The notes under the pieces were generated by a model. The model saw only the letters and a list, made by a program, of their open reading frames with translations, ran no database searches and had not been told where the DNA came from. This document shows positions 18,472 to 30,000 of a stretch of DNA of 64,000 nt, one piece after another; position 1 is the first letter of the stretch, and every line of letters starts with the position of its first letter. The translations under genes and the position numbers were made by a program. The DNA is from Planctomycetia bacterium (lineage in GTDB: Bacteria > Planctomycetota > Planctomycetia > Gemmatales > Gemmataceae). The DNA lies in NCBI GenBank assembly GCA_005772955.1, contig SXID01000053.1, forward strand, positions 1-64,000, written 5' to 3'.

Positions 18472-18550
18472 CGGTTCATTCTCGTGCGGTGAAGACGGAT
18501 CGCATCGCTATTGTAGTGCCACGCGATCGAACCTCGTGCCGGCCTTCCGC

Positions 18551-18666
18551 GCAGGGCTTCCGCCCTGTGCTACGTCAGACGGCCCTCCGGGCGGAAGACA
18601 AGCCGAGAACGTGTTGTCTGACACCCCGGAGGGGTCGCCGGGCGTAGCACAGGGCGGAAGCCCTGT
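18551..18666. repeat. Large composite palindrome made of two CACAGGGCGGAAGCCCTGTG units
   Basis: Two copies of the CAGGGCTTCCGCCCTG palindrome lie in opposite orientation about 80 bases apart, each followed inward by matching sequence (GTGCTACGTCAGAC on the left, GTCTGAC and GTAGCAC on the right). An inner CCCTCCGG/CCGGAGGG pair completes a cruciform of about 115 bases. It lies in the divergent region between purC and leuS. Its size and nested symmetry look like a small non-autonomous repeat element rather than a plain terminator. Confidence 0.75.
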
Positions 18667-18767
18667 GCGGGGGCGAACCTCGTCTTTCTCTTTGTCTCTT
18701 TTCTGGACGCGGCTTTCGTGCGCGCGTAAGCCAACCCAACGATTCACACTGCACAGAAGGCCGAGCA

Positions 18768-21581
18768 ATGCCGAGTTATCACCCCGCCGATGTCGAACGT
18801 CGGTGGCAGCGGTTCTGGGAAACGAACAAGACGTTCCGCACGCCGGACCCCGGCGAACCGGGAACCGAGGGTAAGCCCAAGTGCTACCTACTGGACATGT
18901 TCCCGTATCCGAGCGGCTCCGGGCTGCACGTCGGCCACCCCGAAGGCTACACCGCGACCGACATCCTCGCCCGCTTCAAGCGCATGAACGGCTTCCACGT
19001 GCTGCACCCAATGGGCTGGGACGCGTACGGGCTGCCCGCCGAGCAGTACGCGGTGGAGAAGAACGTTCACCCGCGAATCACCACGCGAAACAACATCGAC
19101 ACTTTTAGGCGCCAGATCAAATCGCTCGGTTTCTCCTACGACTGGGACCGCGAAGTCGATACCACGGACCCAAACTACTTCCGGTGGACGCAGTGGATCT
19201 TCCTGACCATCTACGACACGTGGTACGACGCGGTTGCGCATAAGGGCCGCCCGATCAGCGAGCTGCCAATTCCGCCCGATGTGAGCGCGAAGGGCGACGC
19301 CGCAGTGCGGCAGTATCAGGACGATCACCGCCTCGCGTATCAGGCGGAAGTGCCGGTGAACTGGTGCCCGTACCTCGGCACCGTTCTGGCGAATGAGGAA
19401 GTGATCGACGGTAAGAGTGATCGCGGCGGGCACCCAGTCGAGCGCCGGCCGCTGCGTCAGTGGTTGATGCGGATCACCGCTTACGCCGAGCGCCTGCTGT
19501 CGGACCTGGAACCGCTGGACTGGTCCCACTCCATCAAGGAAATGCAGCGCAACTGGATCGGCAAGAGCGAAGGCGCGGAGGTAGAGTTCGCCGTGCGCCG
19601 CGAGCCGGAGCCGAGCGCGACGATCCGCGTCTTCACCACTCGTCCTGACACCCTGTTCGGCGCAACCTACATGGTGCTGTCGCCAGAACACGCGCTGGTG
19701 GCGAAAATCACCACGCGCGAGCAGAAGCAAGCAGTCGAGGAGTACCAAAAACAGGCATCGCGTAAGAGCGACTTCGAGCGCACCGAGACCGCCAAGAAGA
19801 AAACCGGCGTGTTCACGGGCGCGTATGCCGTGAACCCGGTCAACGGCTCGCAGATTCCGATCTGGATCGCGGACTACGTGCTGGCGACCTACGGCACCGG
19901 CGCGATCATGGCCGTGCCCGGGCACGACGAGCGCGACTTCGAGTTCGCGAAGCGGTTCGGCCTGCCCGTCGTTACCGTCGTGAAGCCGACCGAGGAGTGG
20001 CTGAAGAAAACCGGCAGCACGCTGAACGATCTGAAAGAGGCGTACTGCGAGGAAGGCGTCGCGGTCAATTCCGGGATTCTCGACGGTCTGCCGACAGCAG
20101 AAGCGAAGGCGAAAATCAGCGCGCGGTTGGAAGAGAATGGCATCGGTACGCGCCGCGTGAACTACAAACTACGCGACTGGCTGTTCAGCCGTCAGCGGTA
20201 CTGGGGTGAGCCGTTCCCGGTACTCCACGCCGCGAACGGCGAAACGGTCGCGCTCTCGCCAAGCGACCTGCCGCTCGTGCCGCCGGACCTGGAAGACTTC
20301 AAGCCGACTGGTACACCCGACGGCCCGCTGTCGAAAGCAACCGACTGGGTAAACGTGGAGATTGGTGGCGCGAAGTACAAGCGCGAGACGAACACGATGC
20401 CGCAGTGGGCCGGGTCGTGCTGGTACTTCCTGCGCTACATCGACCCGAAGAATGACAAGGCGTTCGCCGATCCCGCAAAGCTGAAGCACTGGCTACCGAT
20501 CGACCTGTACGTCGGTGGCGCGGAGCACGCGGTGCTGCACCTGCTGTACTCGCGGTTTTGGCACAAGGTGCTATTCGATCGCGGATACCTGCCGTGTACG
20601 GAACCGTTCCAACGCCTCGTGAACCAGGGCATGATTCTGGGCGAGTACGAGTACCACATCACACCGGAGGTCTACGCCGCTCACAAGGACACGTGTCTGG
20701 CAGAACTGAGGCTGATCGCTGTTCACGTTCCGAAGAAGGAAGACAACGAAAAGGAGAGTTACGTCCTGCGTGCCACGGGTGCGGAGACGGCTTCGATTCC
20801 CCTGCCAGACGAGATGCTCGAGAAGAGAAAGGGCAAGACGTATCTGAAGGGCACCGAGGTCGAACTGAGCGGCAAAGCAGAGAAGATGTCCAAGAGCCGC
20901 GGGAACGTGGTGAACCCGGACGACATCGTGAAGGAATACGGGGCCGACAGCCTGCGACTCTACGAGATGTTCATGGGGCCGCTGGAGGCGGTGAAGCCGT
21001 GGAACACGAAGAGCGTCGAAGGCGTGTACCGCTTTCTGACGCGTGCGTGGCGGCTGATCGTCGATGACGGCGAAGACTTCAAACTGCACGCAACCATCAA
21101 GGATGTCGAGCCGGACCGCGACACGCTGCGAGTGCTACACCGCACCATCCAGAAGGTAACTGAGGACACCGAGAGCTTGCGCTTCAACACCGCGATCTCC
21201 GCGATGATGGAGTTCGTGAACCACGTTACGAAGCTCGAGGCGCGCCCGCGAAGCGTCTTCGCCCCGTTCGTGCTGCTGCTGGCGCCTTACGCGCCGCACG
21301 TCGCGGAGGAGCTGTGGCGGGCGCTGGGGCACAGCACGACGCTGGCCTACGAACCGTGGCCGAAGTTCGATGCGGCGCTGGCCGCGGCCGACGAGATCGA
21401 CGTGCCGGTTCAGATCAACGGCAAACTGCGCACGGTGCTGAAGGTGCCAGCCGAGATCAATGATGCCGCGCTGGAAGCCGCGGCGCTGGCTGACGAAAAG
21501 GTGAAGGAGTCACTCGTGGGCAAGACGATCAAGAAGACCATCGTGAAGTCGAAGAAGCTGGTGAATTTGGTCGTGGGGTAA
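18768..21581 (+). CDS. leuS: Leucyl-tRNA synthetase
   Basis: The protein has 937 residues. The class I signatures are present: HVGH (residues 54-57, within [17 protein letters not shown]) and KMSKS (about 706-710, in [14 protein letters not shown]). The editing (CP1) domain is visible by its [18 protein letters not shown] motif and [29 protein letters not shown] and [17 protein letters not shown] lie in the catalytic core. It charges tRNA-Leu and hydrolyses mischarged products. It is slightly longer than many homologues because of an insert of about 60 residues before KMSKS. It is monocistronic. Confidence 0.97.
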   Translation: MPSYHPADVERRWQRFWETNKTFRTPDPGEPGTEGKPKCYLLDMFPYPSGSGLHVGHPEGYTATDILARFKRMNGFHVLHPMGWDAYGLPAEQYAVEKNVHPRITTRNNIDTFRRQIKSLGFSYDWDREVDTTDPNYFRWTQWIFLTIYDTWYDAVAHKGRPISELPIPPDVSAKGDAAVRQYQDDHRLAYQAEVPVNWCPYLGTVLANEEVIDGKSDRGGHPVERRPLRQWLMRITAYAERLLSDLEPLDWSHSIKEMQRNWIGKSEGAEVEFAVRREPEPSATIRVFTTRPDTLFGATYMVLSPEHALVAKITTREQKQAVEEYQKQASRKSDFERTETAKKKTGVFTGAYAVNPVNGSQIPIWIADYVLATYGTGAIMAVPGHDERDFEFAKRFGLPVVTVVKPTEEWLKKTGSTLNDLKEAYCEEGVAVNSGILDGLPTAEAKAKISARLEENGIGTRRVNYKLRDWLFSRQRYWGEPFPVLHAANGETVALSPSDLPLVPPDLEDFKPTGTPDGPLSKATDWVNVEIGGAKYKRETNTMPQWAGSCWYFLRYIDPKNDKAFADPAKLKHWLPIDLYVGGAEHAVLHLLYSRFWHKVLFDRGYLPCTEPFQRLVNQGMILGEYEYHITPEVYAAHKDTCLAELRLIAVHVPKKEDNEKESYVLRATGAETASIPLPDEMLEKRKGKTYLKGTEVELSGKAEKMSKSRGNVVNPDDIVKEYGADSLRLYEMFMGPLEAVKPWNTKSVEGVYRFLTRAWRLIVDDGEDFKLHATIKDVEPDRDTLRVLHRTIQKVTEDTESLRFNTAISAMMEFVNHVTKLEARPRSVFAPFVLLLAPYAPHVAEELWRALGHSTTLAYEPWPKFDAALAAADEIDVPVQINGKLRTVLKVPAEINDAALEAAALADEKVKESLVGKTIKKTIVKSKKLVNLVVG

Positions 21582-21624
21582 CCTGTGTCGCGTAGCCGCG
21601 ACGCGCAGCGGAGCGCGGCACGCG

Positions 21625-22542
21625 CTACATCTCCGCGAGTGTGTGCCTGTACACTTTCGGCCCGCTCGCGCGGAGTGCGTTGTCCGCTCGTACGAACACC
21701 TTCTGCACTTCGGCCGGCTTGGTGCGATCGTTCAGGTAACGGCCCAGCGCCATCAGCGCGAAGTACGTTGCGCCCGGTTCGCGCCACGTCCCATCCGCGT
21801 GCTGCGTGCCGACGAGGAACTCCGCGCCGGCCCGCACTTCGGCGTTCTCACCCTCACCAGCCGCGAGTAGCGCGAGTACCGCCCAAGCTGTCTCCGATGC
21901 CGTTGATCCGCCCCAGCCAGCATCTTCGCGTTGCGACTCCTTCAAGCATCGAACGGCCCGGCGCACCGGCAACGCGAACACATCGAAGCCGACCGCGTGC
22001 AACCCCGCGAACACCTGCCAGGTCGTTTGAAGAGTGTTCGTGCCCGACTTGTTCAACCACTCGCTGCTCTCCGCCTGGCGTGAGAGAACGAATCGCACGG
22101 CCGCATCGACCGGCGACTGACCGAAGCGGAACCCGAAGTTCCCAAGCGCTTCGAGAATCTGCGCCGTGACGGCCGGGCAACTGGGATCGGCCTTCGGGGC
22201 GCAGTCGAACGCGGGCCAACCGCCGTCGCGGTTCTGCGTTGCGAGCAGGAAGTTGAGTCCGTCGTGAATGGTCGCGTGGCACCGCTGGCGCGCCGCGTTC
22301 CCGCTTCGCGCCAGCGCGATCAGCACCAGCGCCGTCGCGCTCACATCGGGCTGCGGGTTCGTCACGAGTAGAGACCGCACGGCGGTCTCACTCGGCGCGC
22401 CGGTGTCTGTTGTGGCGAGGAGCGTCAGCGCGGCGTCCGCGAGTTCTCGCGGTGTGAACAGTGTTGCGCGGCCGCGCGCGATCGTGTCCGCGACTTCTTC
22501 GAACCAGGCAGCGTCGCGCTCGGAATAATGTGCGTGCTTCAC
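21625..22542 (-). CDS. Terpene cyclase / prenyltransferase alpha-alpha barrel repeat protein
   Basis: The protein has 305 residues from a GTG at 22,542 with AAAGGA upstream. It is built from helical repeats containing QW-like motifs: QNRDGGWPAFD, QREDAGWGGS and QHADGTWREPG. These are the hallmark of the squalene-hopene cyclase / prenyltransferase barrel. It is about half the length of a squalene-hopene cyclase and lacks the catalytic DxDD motif, so it is probably not a cyclase. It may be a single barrel protein of unknown role. There is no signal peptide. Confidence 0.72.
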   Translation of the reverse strand: MKHAHYSERDAAWFEEVADTIARGRATLFTPRELADAALTLLATTDTGAPSETAVRSLLVTNPQPDVSATALVLIALARSGNAARQRCHATIHDGLNFLLATQNRDGGWPAFDCAPKADPSCPAVTAQILEALGNFGFRFGQSPVDAAVRFVLSRQAESSEWLNKSGTNTLQTTWQVFAGLHAVGFDVFALPVRRAVRCLKESQREDAGWGGSTASETAWAVLALLAAGEGENAEVRAGAEFLVGTQHADGTWREPGATYFALMALGRYLNDRTKPAEVQKVFVRADNALRASGPKVYRHTLAEM

Positions 22543-22690
22543 AGTGCGGAATCCTTTCCGTGCTGATGCGGGGAGGCGACTGTACCGAACCGAAACCGGT
22601 GGTCGCAAGGGCAACTGCTCTTCTCCGCGGAGCGCGCGGCGTCCTGCCCACTACTTCGCTTGTCGAATTGTTCCGCGGCGGAATCGCCCG

Positions 22691-25030
22691 TCACTCCTTC
22701 TTCGCATTCCACTCCACCAGCATCACCGGGCGCAGGATACCACCCAGGTCCAGTTCGGTGATCACGCGGTTATCGCACCGCACCGCGACCACGTTCGCGC
22801 CCGGCTTCACCGCATCGCCCAGCAACACGCGGAACGGCGCACGACGCGGAACCGTAACCGCCGCGGGCACCTTCGCGCCCTTCTTCGGCGGCACCGTGAG
22901 AACCGGCTCCGCGGGCATTTCCTTGCCGTTCACGTACACGGTCACGCGGCCGTCCACTTCGGGGAACACCATCGCGAGGTTCGCGGTCTTCTCCGGTGCG
23001 GTGAACGCCGTGCGGTACCACAGCACCGTCGTCGCGGCCAGCCCCTGCAAACTGAGCGTGGCCGAGTGCGTCGCCGCGAGCTTCCATTTCGCGTCGTCGA
23101 GATCGGTGGCCTCGAACTTCGCGTCGGCCATTTCGCTCTCGTCGGTGCGGAACTTCCACTTGTCCGACAGCACGCTCACCAACTTGTTCGGGTCGTTCGT
23201 CGCGATCACGCCGCCGTCGATGGCCTTCGACAAGAACCGCTTGAGGTACGATGTGCCGTATTCGGGGTTCGCTTGTTTCTTCGCGATGAGTCCCGCGATG
23301 CGGCTCGTCATCTCGTCGTAGGTCTTCTTCGCGCTCGCGAAGTCGCCCTTCGCCATCGCGGCGCAAATCGCGTGGTAGTCAGTGACGTTGCGGAACCCGG
23401 CCGCGTGCATCGCCACCCGCTCGCCGTATGGCCCCTTCGGGTCTTCGAGCGAAGCGTGTGCGCGGGCGATGGCCATTTCGCACGTGCGAACCACTTCCGG
23501 TGTGAACGCGGACGCGAGGCCGTAGAAGCCGCCGCTGTGGTTGTGCAACTTCGCCGTCGCCTGGTCGATCGTCATCCAGTACGCTTCCATGTTCTTCGCG
23601 GCCGGACCGTAGAACTTCGTGTAGTAGTCCTCCATCAGCTTCGCGGCGTCGAGCGTCGGGTCGTAGGCCTGGCGCAGGCTCAGGTAAATCTGCGGGCCGT
23701 AGATGTACCAGTTCGAGAGGACTTCGATGGTCATGAAGTCCAAGCCCTTCTTCGCGAGATACGGGAACTCCTCTTTGCACGGCGTGTACTTGAACATCGG
23801 CATCGTCGCGTCGGCGAGGTTGTACATGTAGTTGTAATAGCCGAGCCGGTGCGCCACCTTCGCCCAGCCGTCGATCATGTCGAGTTGTTGCTTGCGGCTC
23901 GGGCACTCCGGGTTGCCAATCGCGTGCAGCCGGCAGTAGCGGATGGGCGCGATCACGGCGCACAAATTGGGCGCAAGCTTCTCGGCGCGCTTCGGCGGCT
24001 GCGTGTAGTCCGCGTACACGTAGAAGCTCAGAACCGAATCGGGGTAGACTTTCCCCACGCGCTTCGCCACCTCGTCGAAGAAGTACGCGTAGCGCGTCGA
24101 AATGGAAGTCGTGCCGCTCGAAGGCTCGATCAACTTCGGGTCGTCGAGCGCCTTGCACTTATCGCACTGACAGTACCCGCGGCCGTCCGGCGGCGAGATT
24201 GAGGGGTTCTTCGCACCGCCCTTGATGACGCCAATCACGCCGTTGGCGAACACTTCGCGCGCACCGGGGTTCGACGTGCAGAGCCAGTCGCCGTCTTTGC
24301 GCTTGCCGTCCGCGCCTTGCGAGAAGTATTCCGGGTGTTCCGCGAACAGCCCCTTCGGGATGTAGCGGCCCCACGAGTGCGAGTGTGCGAAGCTCTCGCC
24401 GCCAGCGCCGTTCCAGTCCTTCCAGTAGCCGCCCATCCACGACGGGCCTTTCGGATTGCGGTACAGCAGTCCCGGCTTCTCGGTGATCGTGACCGGCTTC
24501 ACGCTCAGGTCTTGCGTACGCGGGAACACTTCGCCAAGCGGCGTGTCCATGAAGTAGCGGCAGCCGAGTTCTTCGAGGAAGCGGCACACGGCCTTCGCGG
24601 TCGCGTCCGCGCTCTGCCCACCGATCAGCACGCGGTTGTTCCCCACGACGATGCGCACGCCCTCCTTCGACTTGCTCTCGATGTCCTCGAGCTTCAGACC
24701 CACTTTGACCGCGGCTCGGCCAATGTAGATGACCGCGCCGCTTTCCGGTGCCTTCTCGGCAACGGGCACAGTCGCGTCGGTGATCTTCTTGAGCCACTCC
24801 GCGAGCAGAATCGCGGCACCGTATTCGGTGGTCGTATTCGCGGTTGGCTCCTTCTTCCCTTTGGGGAGCGGTGGCTTCGCATCAACGACGATGGTCGCGA
24901 CCGGCTTGCCGCCCTTCACGAGCGCGACCGGTTCGTCGGCCGCGTGTGCGGTCGGGGAAGTGGCCGCGAGCGCAGCGCTCGTGGCGCCAGTGGTGGCGAT
25001 GAACTGCCGCCGTGATGGGAGGGTTGGCAC
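22691..25030 (-). CDS. Tat-exported DUF4838 domain protein
   Basis: The protein has 779 residues from a GTG at 25,030 with GGAG eight bases upstream. SRRQFIATTGATSAALAAT is a twin-arginine signal. Next comes a glycosidase-associated alpha-beta domain (about 40-150; IYIGRAAVK, GVRIVVGNNRVLIGGQSADA), as found in front of glycoside hydrolase families. The central DUF4838 region (about 190-560) has GYCQCDKCK and Trp/Tyr-rich segments, and a beta domain ends the protein. DUF4838 is thought to be related to glycosidases, but no activity is established. It is divergent from the esterase-SMP-30 gene. Confidence 0.85.
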   Translation of the reverse strand: MPTLPSRRQFIATTGATSAALAATSPTAHAADEPVALVKGGKPVATIVVDAKPPLPKGKKEPTANTTTEYGAAILLAEWLKKITDATVPVAEKAPESGAVIYIGRAAVKVGLKLEDIESKSKEGVRIVVGNNRVLIGGQSADATAKAVCRFLEELGCRYFMDTPLGEVFPRTQDLSVKPVTITEKPGLLYRNPKGPSWMGGYWKDWNGAGGESFAHSHSWGRYIPKGLFAEHPEYFSQGADGKRKDGDWLCTSNPGAREVFANGVIGVIKGGAKNPSISPPDGRGYCQCDKCKALDDPKLIEPSSGTTSISTRYAYFFDEVAKRVGKVYPDSVLSFYVYADYTQPPKRAEKLAPNLCAVIAPIRYCRLHAIGNPECPSRKQQLDMIDGWAKVAHRLGYYNYMYNLADATMPMFKYTPCKEEFPYLAKKGLDFMTIEVLSNWYIYGPQIYLSLRQAYDPTLDAAKLMEDYYTKFYGPAAKNMEAYWMTIDQATAKLHNHSGGFYGLASAFTPEVVRTCEMAIARAHASLEDPKGPYGERVAMHAAGFRNVTDYHAICAAMAKGDFASAKKTYDEMTSRIAGLIAKKQANPEYGTSYLKRFLSKAIDGGVIATNDPNKLVSVLSDKWKFRTDESEMADAKFEATDLDDAKWKLAATHSATLSLQGLAATTVLWYRTAFTAPEKTANLAMVFPEVDGRVTVYVNGKEMPAEPVLTVPPKKGAKVPAAVTVPRRAPFRVLLGDAVKPGANVVAVRCDNRVITELDLGGILRPVMLVEWNAKKE

Positions 25031-25086
25031 GTGAGCGCTCCGAGGTGCGAGGTGGAATGAATCTACCCGCGACGCGCGCGGAAGGG

Positions 25087-25142
25087 AAGCCGCAAGCGGC
25101 TTCGCGAGTTGCGCCTTGCGCTCGCGAAGCCGCTTGCGGCGT
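25087..25142. repeat. Pair of facing GCCGCAAGCGGC palindromes
   Basis: AAGCCGCAAGCGGCTTCGCGAG and CTCGCGAAGCCGCTTGCGGC (the arms overlap slightly in sequence) face each other across about 12 bases in the divergent promoter region between the DUF4838 and esterase genes. Because the genes diverge, a terminator role is unlikely here; a mobile repeat or structural role fits better. Confidence 0.65.
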
Positions 25143-25185
25143 ACCTATAATGTCCGGCGGCACCTCTTCCTCCGCAGGGCTTCCC

Positions 25186-26931
25186 ATGTTTCGCACACGC
25201 TGTTTGATTGTGTTCGCGCTGACGGCGGTCGTTCCGCTGTTCGCGCGCTCCGCCGACCCGTTGCCCGTACTCGACGTGTGGCTGAAGGCCGCACCGGGTG
25301 AGAAGGGTAACGTCGGCGAAGAGAAGGCCACCGTGGGCAAGAGCGGCGGTATCTCTTCGATTACCAACATCTCGAAGCCGACCATCACGATCTACCGACC
25401 CGCGAAGGACACGAACACGGGCGCCGCGGTCGTGATCGCGCCCGGCGGCGGTTACAACAACCTCGCGTGGGAACACGAGGGCACGATGGTCGGTGAGTGG
25501 CTGCAATCCATCGGCGTGACCGGCGTACTCGTGAAGTACCGCGTGCCACGCCGCCCCGATTCGCCGAAGGGCGAACCGCCGTTGGGGGCGCTTCAGGATG
25601 CACAGCGCGCGATCAGTTTGACGCGCGCGAACGCGAAAGCGTGGGGCATCGATCCGAATCGCGTCGGGATGCTCGGGTTCTCCGCGGGCGGGCACCTCAC
25701 CGCGTGGGCCGCGACCAACTTCGACAAGCGCTCCTACGAATCGCTCGATGACACGGATAAGCTCAGTTGCCGCCCCGATTTCGCAGTGCTGATCTATCCG
25801 GGCGGGATGGTGGACAAGGTCGATAAGGAGAAGCTCGCGCCGGAGATTCGCGTAGCGAAGGACACGCCGCCGTGCTTCTTCGCGCTGGCTTACAACGATA
25901 ACGGCCCGCTCGACGGCAGCCTGAAGATGATGTCCGCGTTGAAGAAGGCCGGCGTGACCGCGGAACTGCACGTCTACTCTGGCGGCGGTCACGGGTTCGG
26001 GATGCGCGCCGGCGAGAAGCCACACACCACCTGGCCCAAGCGGTGCGAAGAGTGGATGCGCCTTGAAGGCTTCCTCACCGCGGCCAAGGCAGACGATGGT
26101 TCACCGGTCGCGCCGGGGGCGAAGCTCGAAAAGCTCGCGGGCGGCTTCAAGTTCACCGAAGGCCCGGCGCCCGACGCGGAGGGCAACGTGTACTTCACCG
26201 ATCAGCCGAACGACAAGATTCTGAAGTGGAGTACGGACGGTAAACTCTCCACGTTTATGGAACCGGCCGGGCGCTCCAACGGACTCGCGTTCGACAAGAA
26301 CGGCACCCTTTGGGCGTGCGCGGACGAGAAGAACGAGTTGTGGAAGATCGACATGAAGACGAAGGCGAAGACGGTTGTCGTGAAGGACTTTGGCGGCAAG
26401 TTGTTGAACGGCCCGAATGACATCTGGGTGCGCGACGACGGTAGTCTGTTCTTCACCGACCCGTTCTACAAGCGCGGCTACTGGAAGCGCGGCCCGATCG
26501 AGCAGGACAAGCAAGCGGTCTACTTCGTGTCCGCAGACGGCAAACTGAGCCGCGCCGACGGTGGCGACATCAAGCAGCCGAACGGCATTATCGGCACGCC
26601 GGACGGCAAGGCGCTGTACGTCGCCGACATCGGTGCTGGCAAGACTTACCAATACGACATCGAGGCCGACGGCACGCTGAAGAACCGCAAGCAGTTCTGC
26701 GCGCAAGGCTCCGACGGCATGACCATCGACGACGCGGGGAACGTGTACTTCACGCTGGGCAAGTTCGTGACGATCTACGACAAGACCGGTAAGAAGGTGA
26801 CCGCGATCGACGTGCCGGAGGGGACGACGAACGTGTGCTTCGGCGGCAAGGACATGAAGACGCTGTTCGTCACCGCGGGCACGGGGTTCTACTCGATCCA
26901 GATGAAAGTAAAGGGCGCGGCCCGGCAGTAG
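25186..26931 (+). CDS. Exported esterase / alpha-beta hydrolase fused to SMP-30/gluconolactonase-like propeller
   Basis: The protein has 581 residues from an ATG at 25,186, with a signal peptide cut near residue 23. The first domain (about 30-295) is an alpha/beta hydrolase of the BD-FAE/acetylxylan esterase kind: oxyanion motif APGGGYNNLAWEHEG, nucleophile elbow GFSAGG (Ser166) and catalytic His269 in SGGGHGFG. The second domain (about 310-581) is an SMP-30/gluconolactonase propeller (GLAFDKNGTLWACADE, LLNGPNDIWV). The pair could remove acyl groups from and open lactones of plant or algal polysaccharide breakdown products in the periplasm. The exact substrate is inferred only from the families. 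Confidence 0.88.
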   Translation: MFRTRCLIVFALTAVVPLFARSADPLPVLDVWLKAAPGEKGNVGEEKATVGKSGGISSITNISKPTITIYRPAKDTNTGAAVVIAPGGGYNNLAWEHEGTMVGEWLQSIGVTGVLVKYRVPRRPDSPKGEPPLGALQDAQRAISLTRANAKAWGIDPNRVGMLGFSAGGHLTAWAATNFDKRSYESLDDTDKLSCRPDFAVLIYPGGMVDKVDKEKLAPEIRVAKDTPPCFFALAYNDNGPLDGSLKMMSALKKAGVTAELHVYSGGGHGFGMRAGEKPHTTWPKRCEEWMRLEGFLTAAKADDGSPVAPGAKLEKLAGGFKFTEGPAPDAEGNVYFTDQPNDKILKWSTDGKLSTFMEPAGRSNGLAFDKNGTLWACADEKNELWKIDMKTKAKTVVVKDFGGKLLNGPNDIWVRDDGSLFFTDPFYKRGYWKRGPIEQDKQAVYFVSADGKLSRADGGDIKQPNGIIGTPDGKALYVADIGAGKTYQYDIEADGTLKNRKQFCAQGSDGMTIDDAGNVYFTLGKFVTIYDKTGKKVTAIDVPEGTTNVCFGGKDMKTLFVTAGTGFYSIQMKVKGAARQ

Positions 26932-26950
26932 GAGCCGCCCGCTGCTGTCG

Positions 26951-26992
26951 TTGGTATTGCCCTCTCCCGCAAGGGGAGAGGGCAATACCAAA
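26951..26992. terminator. Strong hairpin between convergent genes (CCCTCTCCCGCAAGGGGAGAGGG family)
   Basis: TTGGTATTGCCCTCTCCC pairs along its length with GGGGAGAGGGCAATACCAA around a GCAA-type loop. It sits midway between the stops of the esterase-SMP-30 gene and the convergent tricorn-like protease gene. The GC stem with flanking A/T bases fits a bidirectional terminator. The core recurs twice at 32,483-32,612. Confidence 0.75.
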
Positions 26993-27017
26993 GGCCTCGC
27001 TTCGCGCGACGGAACGC

Positions 27018-30000
27018 TTACGGCTGCTGCGGCAGTGCGCGTTTCGGGTACTCCGGGCGCACTATCTTCGCCGGCGGGTTCTGCTTCAACGCCTCCAACG
27101 CCAACTCGATCGCCTTCTCCAACTGCGGATCCTTCCCCGCGATCACGTCCTTCGGCCACATCGTCACGTCGTGGTCAGGCGCAACGCCCTCGTTCTCGAC
27201 GATGAACCCGCCTTCCGGGGACCAGATCGCGAAGCCGGGCGCCGTCACGCGACCGCCGTCCATGAGTTCCGGGTAACCGCTGATGCCGACCAACCCGCCC
27301 CAGGTGCGCTTGCCGACCAGCGGACCAACACCGAACTTGCGGAACATCCACGGCAGCATGTCGCCGCCCGAACCCGCGCCTTCGTCGATAATCATCACCT
27401 TAGGCCCGAACACCGCGGCGCTCGGTGAACGGTTGTCCGCACCGTAGCGCGGCGCCCAGTAGCTCGCGAACGGCCGGCGCAGGATGTCGATGTAGTAGTC
27501 GGCGATCTGCCCGCCGCTGTTGAACCGCTCGTCGATGATGAGCGCGTCCTTATCGATCTGAGGGAAGAAGTACCGCTTGAAGTCGGCCATGCCGCCCGCT
27601 GCGGTGTCGCGCACGTGAACGTACCCGACCTTCCCGCCGGTCGCCTTCTCGACCTTCTTCAAGTTGCCTTCGACCCAGTCCATGTTGCGGAGGTTGTACT
27701 CGCTCGTGATCGGCTCAACGGTCACAGTGCGCGACTTCGTTCCGTCCGCGTTCGGGCCGACGGTCAGTTCCGTGAGCTTGCCCGCGGTGTTCTCGAACAG
27801 CGAGTAGAGTTCCGTCGGCGCCTTCAGTTCCTTGCCATTCACCGCGAGCAGGAACTCGCCTTCCTTCACGTTCACGCCCGGCGCGGTGAGCGGTGAGCGC
27901 ATCGTCGCGCTCCAGTTCAAGCCGCCGTAGATCTTCTTGAACTTGTAGCGTTCATTCGCGATCTCGAAGTCCGCGCCGAGCAACCCGCCGGGCACGGTCT
28001 TGCGCTCGAAGGTGCGTTCGCCGAAGCTCGTGATGTAACTGTGCCCGACCGCGAGTTCCGATAGCATCCACCGGATGACGCGATAGAGATCGGCGCTGCT
28101 CGTCAGGTGCGGGAGGAACACTTCGTACTTCTTCTTCATGGCGGGCCAGTCGGCCCCGTGCATGTTCGGGTCGTAGAAGAAGTCGCGATTGATGCGCCAT
28201 GCTTCCTCGAAGATCTGTTTCCACTCAAGCCGCGGCTCGACGCGAACCTCGATGCCTTCAAAGTTTACCTTGCCGTCGCCGCCGGCGCTCGGGGCCGGCG
28301 CGGTCGGCGGACGCGCGCCGATCGGCGCGGCGCCACCGCCGCCGGTCGATGACGTGATGAACCAGTTCCCGCCGCCGGTGCTGTAGAGGAGCTTGCGGCC
28401 GTCCGGCGTGAGTTCGTAAGCTTGGACGCCGGCTTGCACCTGCGACGCGCGTTTGCGGTCGAGATCGTAGCGGAACAATGTCGCGCCCGCCGACCCGCCG
28501 GGACCGCCGGCACCGGCTTCCGGGCGTGTGACATAGAAGATTTGCCCCGTGCTCCCGGCACTGAGGCCCGCGTAACTGCCGGTCGGCAGCGGGAACGACA
28601 GGATGCGCTGGTCGATGTCCAGGAAGTCGATCGCGAACGCCGCGTCCTTCTTCTCGATCTTCGGTGTGGGTTTCTCGCCGTCGCCCTTCTCCTCGTCGCT
28701 CTCGCGCAGGAACGGACTCGGCAGGTTCTTGTTCAGCACTACAAGGTTGATCGACCAGCGCGGTTGGCGGCTGTCCGCGGCCGACTGGCTGAACCCGTGC
28801 TTGCTCATGCCGGTGTCGTTGGAACTGAGGAAATACAGGTACTTCCCGCTCGCGTCGAACGCAGGTTCGGTCGCTTCGGTCAAGCCGTCGGTGATCGCGA
28901 TGGACGCCTTCTTTTCCAGCGAGTACGCCCAGACACGGTAAATCTGCGCCGGTGTATTCATCGCGTAGACGATCCACTGCGAGTCGGGCGACCAACTCGA
29001 CGCCCTCAGCCCGCGACCCAGCCCGTGCTTCGGTTCGACTACTTTCGTGATCTTGCTCGTTTCGACATCGAGCCAGTACACACTTTGCGAGTTGTCGGTG
29101 AAGAGGATCTTCTTCGAGTCGCGTGACCAGATTGGGTTAAAGTAAAAACCGCTTCCCGTGAGTTTGATCTTCTTCGATTCGCCCTTGCCGGATTGCGACG
29201 CGAGCACCATCTGATACTCGCCACCGGCGTCGGAAAAGTACGCGATGGTTTTCCCGTCCGGGGACCACGACGGGTTGCGGTCATGGACATCGGCGGTGTT
29301 GGTAAGAATCCGCGCGTCGCCCTTCTCGGCGGGTACGGTCACAATCTCGCCGCGGAACTCCACCGCGACGCGCGAGCCGCTCGGCGAGATGCTCACGTCG
29401 CGCACGTACTTCGCGCCCTTCGCGAACCGCGCGCGCGACTCGCCGTTGTCGATCGCGATGCCGACCTTCAGCCGTGTGCTCTCCGTCCTCGGCGGGGTCA
29501 TGAGGTGGAGGTACCCAGTCTGCTCAAAGATGAGTTGCTTGCCGTCGGTGTTGATGTCGAGGACCGGTAAGTCCTTGAACTTGGTGAGCTGCTTCAGGTC
29601 CTTGTTGTCGGTGTCGTAGCTAAACACGTTGTACTCGCCGGCGCGGTCGGAGCGGAAGTACAGCGTGTGCCCGATCCAGTTCGGGTCAAGGTCGTTGCAC
29701 CGGTCCTTCGGTTGCGAGATTTCGGTCACGTCGTGCGTCTTGACGTTGTAAATCCAGATGCGCGAGTGCGTGCCGCCACGGTAGTGCTTCCACTGGAACG
29801 TGGCGTCGCGAACCGGCGTGTACGCAATGAAGTCGCCATCGGGCGAGTACGCCGCCTCGAAGCCCCACGGGATCGGGAGTTGAGTTGGCATTCCCCCGGT
29901 GAGCGGCACCGTAAAGAGTTGCTGGTAGCGAGTGCTGTAAACGTGGCGCGCCGACGAGAACAGCACGCCTTTGCCGTCCGGCGTGAAGCCTCGCACGGTG

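Noticed and set aside
21625-22542. Squalene-hopene cyclase
   Set aside because: QW-like motifs are present, but the length is about half and the DxDD catalytic motif is missing, so only the fold is called.
22544-24202. 552-codon plus-strand open frame
   Set aside because: Antisense to the DUF4838 gene, with an Arg/His-rich composition and no motif.
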